A DNA stretch of 64,000 nucleotides, taken from positions 62,001-126,000 of the forward strand of contig NZ_JMLE01000009.1 in NCBI RefSeq assembly GCF_000685965.1, written 5' to 3'. Made by a program: the position numbers and the translations under genes. Numbering within the stretch: position 1 is the stretch's first letter; each line of letters begins with the position of its first letter. Origin of the DNA: Arthrobacter sp. UNC362MFTsu5.1. Lineage in GTDB: Bacteria > Actinomycetota > Actinomycetes > Actinomycetales > Micrococcaceae. This document shows positions 56,668 to 64,000 of this stretch, in pieces. The notes beneath the pieces were generated by a model. It was not told the origin of the DNA. It saw nothing but the letters and a program-made list of their open reading frames with translations, and did not search any database.

Positions 56668-58850
56668 GCGCCGCCGATTTCCGCAAGCTTGCCGACCTTT
56701 TCCCTGACGAGGCCGTCACGCACTCCTATGTCCAGGACATCGAGCTGCCGGCTGCCGCCGGCAAGCCGAGCCCGGGAACGTTCGCGCTGATCACCCTGGA
56801 CAACGGCTTTGACCACTCCAAGCCCACCACGCTGGGCCCGAATACCCTGGTGGAACTGGGTACGGTCCTGGAGGGCCTCAAGGACCGGGCCGCCCGCGGC
56901 GAGATTGTGGGCGTCGGCGTGACCGGCAAGCCCTATTACCTCGTGGCCGGCGCGGACCTGTCCGCCGTGAAGTCCCTGAACCACCGGGACCACGGACTCT
57001 GGATGGCGCAGCTCGGCCACGACGTCTACGCCACCCTCGCCAACCTGGGCGTGCCCAGCTTCGCCTTCATCAACGGCGTGGCCCTGGGCGGCGGCCTGGA
57101 GATCGCCCTGCAGTCCACTTACCGGACGGTGTCCACCGGCGCCGGTGCCCTGGCGCTTCCCGAAGCCTTCCTCGGCCTGGTGCCCGGCTGGGGCGGCGTT
57201 TACATCCTTCCGAGGCTGATCGGACCGGAGAACGCCGTCAAGGTGATGATCGAGAATCCGCTCAGCAACAACCGGACGCTCACCGGTCCGCAGGCCTTCA
57301 GCCTGGGCATCGCCGACGCCATGTTCGAACCGGCCGACTTCGTGGAGCAGTCCCTCGCCTGGGCGGCCGACGTCATTTCCGGCGAGGTCGCCCCGAAGCG
57401 GCCCAACGCCGTCGAGCCTTCCGATCCGGAGGTTGCCGGCCGCTGGACGGCGGCCGTTGCCGCCGGACGGGCCTTCGTGGAGGCCAAGACGTCCAATGCC
57501 TCGCCCGCGCCGGCCGAAGTGCTGGACATCATGGAGGCCAACCGGACCATGAGCCAGACGGAATCGGCAGCACTCGAATGCGAGACCCTGGCCGGACTCA
57601 TGCAGACCGACGAATTCCGCTCCACGGTGTACGCCTTCCTGGACCTCGTCCAAAAGCGTTCCAAGCGCCCGGCGGGGGCACCTGACCGCAAGCTGGCCCG
57701 GCCGGTGACCAAGGTGGGCGTGGTGGGCGCAGGCCTGATGGCCAGCCAGCTGGCGCTGCTCTTCGCCCGGCAGCTGAAGGTGCCGGTGGTCATGACGGAC
57801 ATCGACCAGGACCGCGTGGACAAGGGTGTGGGCTACGTCCACGCCGAAGTGGACAAGATGCTCGCGAAGAAGCGGCTCAGTGCTGACGCCGCCAACCGCA
57901 CCAAGGCACTTGTGACGGGCTCGGTTTCCAAGGCGGCGTTCGCCGACGCCGACTTCGTCATCGAGGCCGTGTTTGAGGAACTGAACGTCAAGAAGCAGGT
58001 GTTCGCGGAGGTGGAGGCGATTGTCTCCCCCGAGTGCATCCTGGCCACGAACACGTCCTCACTGTCTGTCACTGCCATGGCTGAGGACCTGAAGCACCCT
58101 GAGCGTCTGGTGGGCTTCCACTTCTTCAACCCGGTGGCCGTGATGCCGCTGCTGGAGATCGTCCGGGCGCCAAAGACCGACGACGCCGTGCTGGCCACCG
58201 CGTTCGAACTTGCCAAGGGCCTGAAGAAGACCGCCGTCCTGGTCAAGGACGCCGCCGCGTTTGTGGTCAACCGCATCCTGCTGCGCCTCATGGGCGAAGT
58301 GACCGCGGCGTTCGACGAGGGAACTCCGGCGGACGTGGCCGACAACGCGCTGCGGACCATGGGGCTGCCCATGACGCCGTTTACGCTCGGTGCGATGGTT
58401 GGCCTGCCCGTGGCGCAGCACGTGCAGGAATCCCTGCATGCCGCGTTCGGGGACCGCTTCAGCGTTTCGCAGAACCTGCAAAAGCTGATCGACAACGGCG
58501 TAAAATCCATCTGGGCCCTGCAGAACGGGGTGCCGGAAAAGGGACCGGACGGAAAGCCGTTCATCCCCGCCGACACGCTGGCGCTGCTGTCCTTCGGCAC
58601 CTCCCCCTCCACCGGGGAGGAAGTCCTCCGCCGCACGCAGGATGCGCTGGCGGAGGAAATCGGACTCATGCTGGAAGAAGGCGTGGTGGCAGGTCCGGAA
58701 GACATCGACCTCTGCATGATCCTCGGAGCCGGCTGGCCGATGTTCCTCGGGGGCATCACCCCCTACCTGGACCGCGTCGGGGCCTCCGAACGGGTCAACG
58801 GCAGGAAGTTCCTCGCTCCCGGCGTAGCCTCCGCGGCAGTTCCGGCCTAG
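56664..58850 (+). CDS. fadB: Fatty oxidation multifunctional protein: enoyl-CoA hydratase and 3-hydroxyacyl-CoA dehydrogenase
   Basis: 728 residues. Residues about 20-210 form a crotonase domain (VAGADLSAVKSL, INGVALGGGLEIALQSTY, FLGLVPGWGG). Residues about 350-530 form the NAD-binding hydroxyacyl-CoA dehydrogenase (VGVVGAGLMASQLALLFARQ, ATNTSSLSVTAMAE, GFHFFNPVAVMPLLEIVRAP), then the C-terminal dehydrogenase domains. Partners with FadA to run beta-oxidation. The Rossmann motif has GAGLMA in place of GAGxMG, so one Gly is changed to Ala. Confidence 0.94.
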   Translation: MSAADFRKLADLFPDEAVTHSYVQDIELPAAAGKPSPGTFALITLDNGFDHSKPTTLGPNTLVELGTVLEGLKDRAARGEIVGVGVTGKPYYLVAGADLSAVKSLNHRDHGLWMAQLGHDVYATLANLGVPSFAFINGVALGGGLEIALQSTYRTVSTGAGALALPEAFLGLVPGWGGVYILPRLIGPENAVKVMIENPLSNNRTLTGPQAFSLGIADAMFEPADFVEQSLAWAADVISGEVAPKRPNAVEPSDPEVAGRWTAAVAAGRAFVEAKTSNASPAPAEVLDIMEANRTMSQTESAALECETLAGLMQTDEFRSTVYAFLDLVQKRSKRPAGAPDRKLARPVTKVGVVGAGLMASQLALLFARQLKVPVVMTDIDQDRVDKGVGYVHAEVDKMLAKKRLSADAANRTKALVTGSVSKAAFADADFVIEAVFEELNVKKQVFAEVEAIVSPECILATNTSSLSVTAMAEDLKHPERLVGFHFFNPVAVMPLLEIVRAPKTDDAVLATAFELAKGLKKTAVLVKDAAAFVVNRILLRLMGEVTAAFDEGTPADVADNALRTMGLPMTPFTLGAMVGLPVAQHVQESLHAAFGDRFSVSQNLQKLIDNGVKSIWALQNGVPEKGPDGKPFIPADTLALLSFGTSPSTGEEVLRRTQDALAEEIGLMLEEGVVAGPEDIDLCMILGAGWPMFLGGITPYLDRVGASERVNGRKFLAPGVASAAVPA

Positions 58851-58891
58851 GGCCACGGGGCAGCAGTCCACCCCCACTGCCCAACCGACGG

Positions 58892-58932
58892 CGCCGCCGC
58901 CCGCACCTTATCCGGTGCGGGCGGCGGCGTTT
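58892..58932. terminator. Terminator after fadB
   Basis: A 16-bp perfect stem CGCCGCCGCCCGCACC/GGTGCGGGCGGCGGCG with loop TTATCC, followed by TTT on the plus strand. Lies between convergent fadB and the membrane-protein gene. Confidence 0.85.
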
Positions 58933-58965
58933 CTGCGTTCGGTGCTGCTGCGTGTGAACGAGACG

Positions 58966-59460
58966 TCAGTCCACTGTGGCCGTATCGGGGTTGAAATAGG
59001 CCCTCGCAGACGGCGCCCAGAGAAGACCCGCTGCCACCAGGCCAAAGACGAACGGCAGGCCCGATGACGCCAGGACACCGAGCAACATCACCAGCATCTG
59101 GCCCACGCCCGGAGCCCCGGGTTGGGTCTGGCTCGCCCACCCGGCCACCACGCTGAACCCCAGCATCGCCAGGCCCGCCAGTTGAAATCCCACGATGACG
59201 GGGCGCACGCCCCGCTTCCCGCGACGGAGTGCCAGTGCGGCTACGATATCGGCCACACTCACCAGGAACGCGACCGACCACATGGCAAGGCCCGGCGCCG
59301 CGGTCCGCAGACTCACCATACCCAGCATTCCCAACAGGAAAAAGAGCCCTGCACCCGCCAACAGCGTTCCGAGGATGCCCACGATCAGCAGGATCCTGAT
59401 GGCAGCCGTCACGGGTGCGGGCTTGTCCGTGACGACCGGCACCGGGGGCGTTGAACTCAT
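58966..59460 (-). CDS. Four-helix membrane protein of unknown function
   Basis: 164 residues from the ATG at 59460 (MSSTPPVPVVTDKPAPVTAA). Four hydrophobic helices are visible (about 20-42, 54-76, 85-105 and 117-145), with a basic loop LALRRGKRGVRPV between the second and third. No family is recognised with confidence. It stands apart from the ECF operon by about 58 bp. Confidence 0.75.
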   Translation of the reverse strand: MSSTPPVPVVTDKPAPVTAAIRILLIVGILGTLLAGAGLFFLLGMLGMVSLRTAAPGLAMWSVAFLVSVADIVAALALRRGKRGVRPVIVGFQLAGLAMLGFSVVAGWASQTQPGAPGVGQMLVMLLGVLASSGLPFVFGLVAAGLLWAPSARAYFNPDTATVD

Positions 59461-59518
59461 AGCGGTAAGCCTAGGTGGCCGACAGAGGCGGCCGTAGGGC
59501 CGGAGTGCCCGGCAACAT

Positions 59519-61102
59519 TCAAACCTCCCGGAGCGTGCCGTCCCGCAGTTCGAGGACCCGGTGGGCCGTGGCCCGGGCATAGGCGAGCTCGTGCGTGACC
59601 ATAACGACGGCTGCACCACGCTCGGCCGCCGCGCCAAGCGCCTCATCCAGGCGTTCGAGGCCGTGGCGGTCCAGGCCCACGGTGGGCTCGTCCAGGGCGA
59701 TGAGGACCGGTTCCCGGGCCAGGACCGTGGCAAGGGCGAGGAGCCGCTGCCGGGACGCCGGAAGCTCATGCGGATGGGCCGCCAGCTGGTCACCGAGTCC
59801 GACGGCGGCCAGCGCCGCCCGCGCGGCCGCTTCCGCCGCCGCACCGACCTTCCGCTCCAGGCCAAACAGCACCTCGCGCAGTACCGTTCGCTCAAAGAGC
59901 TGGTCCCGCGGATGCTGGAAGAGCAGGCCCACCCGGTCCGCCACACGCCCCGTCGGAATGCCGGCGATGTCCTTGCCCTCGATCCGGACGGCCCCCCGCA
60001 TTGGGCGGAGCAGGCCGTTGAGATGCCTCAGCAGCGTTGACTTGCCGGCTCCGTTCGGACCCGTCACGGCGACGACCTGTCCGGCAGCCACTGCGAGGCT
60101 GAGATCGCCCAGCCCGCCCGGACCCGTCTTTCCCCTGCCTGCCGGGTAGCCAAAACTGAGACGGTCCAGTTCCAGGACGGCAGCAGCGGGATTTTCCGTT
60201 CCGGGACCGGCAGCGGCCAACTGCCGGTCAACGGTCCGGCAGCGCAGGCCGGAACCGTCGTCCGCCGGCGCGGGAACCACAACGCCGGACTGCAGCAGCG
60301 CGGGGCTGCCCGCCAGCTCGCCGGGGGTGCCGCGTGCGGTGACCGTGCCGCCGTCGAGCACCAGCCAGCGGGTGGCTGACATCGCCAGGTCGTCCACGGC
60401 CTGGCCCAGGACAACGACGGCGGTGCCGGCGTCCAGAAGCCGACGGACCAGCGCACGCACCGAGGCTGAGCCTGCGGCATCCAGCGAGCCCAGCGGTTCA
60501 TCGAGCACCAGCACTCCGGGGCGCGTCATGGCGGAACAGGCCACCGCGAGCCGCCGCAGTTCGCCGCCGGAGAGGGTGGCCGGATCGCGTTCCAGCAGCC
60601 CGGTCAGTCCGGCGGATTCGGCGGCACGCAACACCTCCGCGTGCATCAAGGTCCTGTCCATGCCCCGGTTCTCGAGGCCGAACGCCAGCTCCTCGGCCAC
60701 TGTGGACCCCACGGTGGACAACAGGGCTGCGGCATCCTGCGGCACGAACCCCACCTGATCGGACCAGAGGGCCGCGTCAATCCGTGGGTCGTCCGGCGTG
60801 CCGTGAAAAACGAGGGGCCCGCCGTCCCCCGGTGCCGCGTACCTGCCCGAATCAGACAGGTCGGAAGCACGCAGGTCGGAAGTACGCAGGTGCAGGCTGC
60901 CTTTGAACTGTCCGGAGTTCCCGCCGGACAGCCAGCCGGCCAGCAGCCGGCCGAGGGTGGACTTGCCGCTGCCGGAACCGCCCAGCACGGCAGTGAGCGT
61001 ACCCGGTGCCGCAACAACCTCGACGTCGTGGAGAACGGACGCGTCCTCGCCGTGATAGCTGAAGGCTTCAATCCGGGCCTCGAGCAGGGCCACACTCCTC
61101 AT
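59519..61102 (-). CDS. ECF transporter ATPase, two fused ABC domains
   Basis: 527 residues from the ATG at 61102, which overlaps the ecfT stop (ATGA). Two ABC domains in one chain: the first has GGSGSGKSTLGRLLAGW, signature LSGGELRRLAVACSAM and Walker B VLVLDEPLGSLD; the second has GPNGAGKSTLLRHLNGLL and Walker B LIALDEPTVGLD, but a changed signature LPASRQRLLALATVL in place of LSGGQ. So one composite ATP site may be weak. It replaces the separate EcfA and EcfA' subunits of other systems. No signature for substrate. Confidence 0.9.
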   Translation of the reverse strand: MRSVALLEARIEAFSYHGEDASVLHDVEVVAAPGTLTAVLGGSGSGKSTLGRLLAGWLSGGNSGQFKGSLHLRTSDLRASDLSDSGRYAAPGDGGPLVFHGTPDDPRIDAALWSDQVGFVPQDAAALLSTVGSTVAEELAFGLENRGMDRTLMHAEVLRAAESAGLTGLLERDPATLSGGELRRLAVACSAMTRPGVLVLDEPLGSLDAAGSASVRALVRRLLDAGTAVVVLGQAVDDLAMSATRWLVLDGGTVTARGTPGELAGSPALLQSGVVVPAPADDGSGLRCRTVDRQLAAAGPGTENPAAAVLELDRLSFGYPAGRGKTGPGGLGDLSLAVAAGQVVAVTGPNGAGKSTLLRHLNGLLRPMRGAVRIEGKDIAGIPTGRVADRVGLLFQHPRDQLFERTVLREVLFGLERKVGAAAEAAARAALAAVGLGDQLAAHPHELPASRQRLLALATVLAREPVLIALDEPTVGLDRHGLERLDEALGAAAERGAAVVMVTHELAYARATAHRVLELRDGTLREV

Positions 61103-61920
61103 CCCGGCACTCCGCCTGGCCACAGCATTGCGAACCCCTGGAGCGGGAACCCCGGGAGCTCGGGCCACTGTCCGGAGAGCCGCAGCGCCACCGCGGCTGC
61201 GGCCAGCAGCAGGGCGACGGCCCGGAATGCCCGTTGGGCAGCAGTATCCGGCACGTCCCGGTAGCTGGTGCGGGTCCGGCTGCCGTTGAAGCCCCGGGCA
61301 TCCAGCGCCTGTGCCCGCTCACCGGCATCCTCGATGAGCGAGAGGACCAGCGGAACCATCTGCAGCCGGGCGGCCGCCAGCCGCCGCAGCGGTCCGCCTC
61401 CCAGCACCAGTCCCCGGGATTCCTGGGCCTGCCGGATCCGCGCCAGCTTTCGGCTGATGGCCGGTGCCAGCGTCAGGGTGGATGCCAGGACGTAGCCGAA
61501 CTGCGGGGGCACGCGCCGCGCCGCCATCACCGCCACCAGGTCCGGCACACGGACGGTGAACGAAAAGAGCAGGAAGACCATGACGTATGCGGCCGTCCGC
61601 GCACCCATGTCCAGCGCGAAACCCAGGCCCTCCGCCGTGACCCTGGCTGCGCCCCAGTCCGCCAGGACCGTCCTGCCCTCGGGAAAGAACAGCCCGTGCA
61701 TGACCAGAAGCGACAGCCAGAACGGTGCCAGGATCACCGCGGCCGCCGGCGCCAGCCGGCCGGCCACCCCGGACCGCACTGCCAGCATCGCGCAGGCGAG
61801 GGCAACGGCGAGGGAAACGGCCCAGCTGGACACCGCCGTCGTGATTGCTGCGGCCGCGACGGCAGCGGCGAGTGCGGTCAGGGGGTTGGGCGCGGCGGGA
61901 GGGTTCAGTCGGGCAGGCAC
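61099..61920 (-). CDS. ecfT: ECF transporter transmembrane coupling protein
   Basis: 273 residues from the GTG at 61920, four bases after the stop of the binding-protein gene. Transmembrane helices dominate the N-terminal half (LTALAAAVAAAAITTAVSSW); the C-terminal coupling helices hold the two short Arg-Gly motifs, QESRGLVLGG and ALDARGFNG, that contact the ATPases in EcfT. The final hydrophobic segment is a last membrane helix. Confidence 0.88.
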   Translation of the reverse strand: MPARLNPPAAPNPLTALAAAVAAAAITTAVSSWAVSLAVALACAMLAVRSGVAGRLAPAAAVILAPFWLSLLVMHGLFFPEGRTVLADWGAARVTAEGLGFALDMGARTAAYVMVFLLFSFTVRVPDLVAVMAARRVPPQFGYVLASTLTLAPAISRKLARIRQAQESRGLVLGGGPLRRLAAARLQMVPLVLSLIEDAGERAQALDARGFNGSRTRTSYRDVPDTAAQRAFRAVALLLAAAAVALRLSGQWPELPGFPLQGFAMLWPGGVPG

Positions 61921-61924
61921 GGAA

Positions 61925-62746
61925 TCAGGCGTCCGGCGCTTCCCGCTTCTTGCCTGCGAGCACGTTGAAGCGGCGGACGAAGGCGAACTGCAGCGTGGTC
62001 CGGCGCGGCAGCGCGTACGCCAGTATCGCGACGACGGCGAAGACAATGGCCTTGTCCATGGGGTCCGAAATGAGCGCCTGCTTGGTGATGGCCGCCAGCA
62101 GGGTATCGCCCATGGCCCGGAAAGCGCTGACAATCGCGCCGGTCCCGACACCGGAGGTGCCGCCGAAGACGAAAGCCGCGATCGGTGCGGAGACGACGCC
62201 GGCCAGGATGCCCGTCACGAAGCCTGCCACCGGGGCCAGGTAGAAGCGGCGGAACAGCCCGTAGCGGGCGGCGAGGCCCGCCAGGAAACCGATGAGCGCC
62301 GCACCGGCGGCGAAGGGCAGCACGGTGGGGTTGATGAAGGACCACACGACGCTGCTGAGGGCGCCCGTTGCGGCTCCGGCGGCCGGACCGGCCAGGACGG
62401 CAATGAGCACTGTGCCGATCGCGTCGAAGTAGAACGGCAGTCCGGTGGAGCCCATGATCTGCCCGAGGGCGATGTTGAGGACGAGTGCCACCGGAATCAG
62501 CACGAGTGTGGAGGTGGGGAGGGTGGGGAGCACACCGATGATCAGGAGGATGGCTCCCAGCAGGAAACCGCCCAGGGCCACGAGGGTGGATCCGCCCGCC
62601 AACCCGTTGGTGATGTCCGCGGGCTGCGTCAGGACGAGGAAAATGAAGGTTGCCGCAATGGACACCGCACCAAGGATTTCAAGCAGGCGGCGGTTGCGGA
62701 CCGCCGCCTGTCCAGGGGCGGGCAGGGTCCGGGATTGCTGTGACAT
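61925..62746 (-). CDS. ECF transporter substrate-binding (S) component, substrate unknown
   Basis: 273 residues from the ATG at 62746. About eight hydrophobic segments, e.g. LEILGAVSIAATFIFLVL and STLVALGGFLLGAILLIIGV, and a core resembling S components: LGQIMGSTGLPFYFDAIGTV followed by AGPAAGAATGALSSVVW. It is longer than vitamin-specific S components of about 190 residues. It is followed directly by ecfT and the fused ATPase, so it is a dedicated transporter and not a shared module. The adjacent nucleoside hydrolase suggests a nucleoside-like or ribosylated vitamin substrate; this is inference. Confidence 0.8.
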   Translation of the reverse strand: MSQQSRTLPAPGQAAVRNRRLLEILGAVSIAATFIFLVLTQPADITNGLAGGSTLVALGGFLLGAILLIIGVLPTLPTSTLVLIPVALVLNIALGQIMGSTGLPFYFDAIGTVLIAVLAGPAAGAATGALSSVVWSFINPTVLPFAAGAALIGFLAGLAARYGLFRRFYLAPVAGFVTGILAGVVSAPIAAFVFGGTSGVGTGAIVSAFRAMGDTLLAAITKQALISDPMDKAIVFAVVAILAYALPRRTTLQFAFVRRFNVLAGKKREAPDA

Positions 62747-62853
62747 GGCTGTTCCTTTGGCTGTGGGCTGCGTTCCTCGGGTACACGGACTTGGGTACAC
62801 CGGTACCGGGATCGGCAAACGTGCGCCTATGTCACCTCGGCGCAGCTACCATC

Positions 62854-63876
62854 TTAGGGCAGTCGCCCTGCCAGCGCCCCCACTGATTCGATGAGCTCAT
62901 CAAAGCACTGCTTCGGATTGTTCGACATCACAATCCGGGCGTTGGGCGGCAGGCCCCACAGCCCCCGGTAGTCCGCCACGGTGGTGCCCATCAGCAGCGG
63001 GGATACGGTTTCGACGTCCACCGTGGCCAGCGCAGTGGCCACGTCCGTCCGCCCCACCGCCACGCAGGCGGCGAAAGCGTCGTGCACGTGGGCCACGAAG
63101 CCCTGGTCGTAGAGCCGATGGAACTCCATGTAGAAACGGATGGCGTCCGAGAGGCACGCCACCAAGGGGTTTCCGGATGTGCTGCGGAGCCCCTCAGGCT
63201 GGTCCGGAAGGACGGGTTCCGGACCGGCGCCCGCGGCCTCGGCCAGGCGCTGCAGGTGTTCGGGCCGCATCTCGATCAGTTCGGTGGTCTCCAGCGCGCA
63301 CACCACCGGCAGCTTGTCCTCCGGGAGTCCCCGGTAGGCGGCAAACACTTCCTTCGCGGCGTGCGGATCGACCGAAACGTTCCATTCTGCCGTCGGGGTG
63401 GTGTTGCCCTGGTAGTAGAAGCAGCCGCCCATGATCACCAGCCCCTTGAGCAGGTGCGGCAGGTCCGGTTCCCGGCGGAGGGCCAGGGCAAAGTTGGTCA
63501 GCGGACCGGTGATGAGTCCGGTGATCTCGCCGGGGTGCTTGCGCACCTCGTCCACCCAGACGTCGACGGCGTGCCGGGCCGAGATCTGTTGTGCGGGCGG
63601 CGGCAGTTCCGCGTAGCCGATCCCCTGCGGCCCGTGGGTTTCCTCAGTGGTGACAAGCGGGATTTCCAGCGGCACTTCAGCGCCGATGGCCACCTCGATT
63701 CCCGGCTTGCCACATAGCTCCAGGAGGGCCAGGTTGTTGAGCGCCACCTGCCGGGCGCCCACGTTTCCTGCGGTGCAGGTGATGGCATGCACCCGGACTT
63801 CGGGGCGGGACAGGAGGTACACCAGGGCCAGGGCGTCGTCGATCCCGGTGTCCACGTCCATCAGGACTGAATGCAT
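62854..63876 (-). CDS. Nucleoside hydrolase
   Basis: 340 residues. The N-terminal Ca2+-binding signature MDVDTGIDDALALVYLLS and the Asp/Asn-rich later sites (GLITGPLTNFALAL, AEWNVSVDPHAAKEVF, HVHDAFAACVAVG) mark the inosine/uridine-preferring nucleoside hydrolase family, which cleaves the N-glycosidic bond of ribonucleosides. Its start overlaps the stop of an aldo/keto reductase (TGATG), and the ECF binding-protein gene follows after 107 bp, so it probably acts on what that transporter imports. The precise nucleoside is unknown. Confidence 0.92.
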   Translation of the reverse strand: MHSVLMDVDTGIDDALALVYLLSRPEVRVHAITCTAGNVGARQVALNNLALLELCGKPGIEVAIGAEVPLEIPLVTTEETHGPQGIGYAELPPPAQQISARHAVDVWVDEVRKHPGEITGLITGPLTNFALALRREPDLPHLLKGLVIMGGCFYYQGNTTPTAEWNVSVDPHAAKEVFAAYRGLPEDKLPVVCALETTELIEMRPEHLQRLAEAAGAGPEPVLPDQPEGLRSTSGNPLVACLSDAIRFYMEFHRLYDQGFVAHVHDAFAACVAVGRTDVATALATVDVETVSPLLMGTTVADYRGLWGLPPNARIVMSNNPKQCFDELIESVGALAGRLP

Positions 63877-64000
63877 CAGAAGAGTGCCACCTTGGGCGCA
63901 CGGGGGAAGATCTCATCGAGCCGGGCAAGTTCGTCGGCAGCAGGCACCCAGGCCACGGCGGCGGCGTTCTCGCGGACCTGTTCCGGCTTCGTGGCGCCCG
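63876..64000 (-). CDS. Aldo/keto reductase, C-terminal part, cut by window end
   Basis: On the minus strand an open frame enters at the right edge and reads GATKPEQVRENAAAVAWVPA, then ADELARLDEIFPRAPKVALF and stop. GATKPEQVREN is the C-terminal NADPH-binding motif of aldo/keto reductases. The stop overlaps the nucleoside hydrolase start, so it is the next gene upstream in this operon. Only about 40 codons lie in the window. Confidence 0.75.
   Translation of the reverse strand, partial: GATKPEQVRENAAAVAWVPAADELARLDEIFPRAPKVALF

Overview
The window looks like chromosome from a high-GC actinobacterium of the Micrococcaceae (Arthrobacter/Pseudarthrobacter type). This rests on the gene content and order (tRNA-Leu, ANTAR regulator, pyk, gltD, gltB, lgt, trpA-B-C, trpE, hisI), on actinobacterial families (DUF3000, DUF4192, DUF6421, TIGR03085, MT0933-type antitoxin) and on frequent ATGA/GTGA gene overlaps. 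No rRNA, CRISPR array or intact mobile element was found.

Region 1 (1-14.3 kb) looks accessory. A truncated nucleotidyltransferase is followed by a LysR regulator divergent from a seven-gene operon for the protocatechuate 4,5- (meta-) cleavage pathway: ligJ, ligK, ligI, a fused ligAB, ligC, an aldo/keto reductase and an orphan ModA-like binding protein. Together these would take protocatechuate to pyruvate and oxaloacetate. One step, the 4-oxalomesaconate tautomerase, has no recognisable gene. Then come decayed DNA (an FAD-oxidase scrap, a broken transposase with end repeats, a 110-bp direct repeat), an NmrA-like oxidoreductase without a normal start codon, and a DUF4192 gene behind a perfect 16-bp inverted repeat. 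The accessory stretch abuts the 3' end of tRNA-Leu(CAA), a plausible integration site.

Region 2 (14.6-42.5 kb) is core metabolism, mostly on the minus strand: pdtaR, pyruvate kinase, glutamate synthase, lgt, the trp genes with two small membrane-protein genes, split his genes (hisI, F, G, E), a complete riboflavin operon ribD-E-B-A-H behind an FMN riboswitch, rpe, rsmB-fmt-def (one overlapping cluster) and a PD-(D/E)XK nuclease-like protein.

Region 3 (42.6-43.5 kb) is a tRNA cluster: Val(CAC) on the minus strand, then Gly-Cys-Val-Gly-Val on the plus strand, with a visible local duplication.

Region 4 (43.6-58.9 kb) holds housekeeping genes, many on the plus strand: an antitoxin-like protein, zapE, a rhodanese-type sulfurtransferase with sufE, ybaK, an anchored alpha/beta hydrolase, msrB, DUF6421-SDR, threonine aldolase, DUF3000, RNase D, and a fadA-fadB beta-oxidation pair with a palindromic operator candidate. 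Several of these genes carry a TAnnnT box 6-9 nt before the start codon, suggesting leaderless transcripts.

Region 5 (58.9-64 kb) holds a four-helix membrane protein and a minus-strand operon: aldo/keto reductase (cut by the window end), nucleoside hydrolase, ECF substrate-binding protein, EcfT and a fused double ATPase. It suggests uptake and cleavage of a ribosylated compound of unknown identity.
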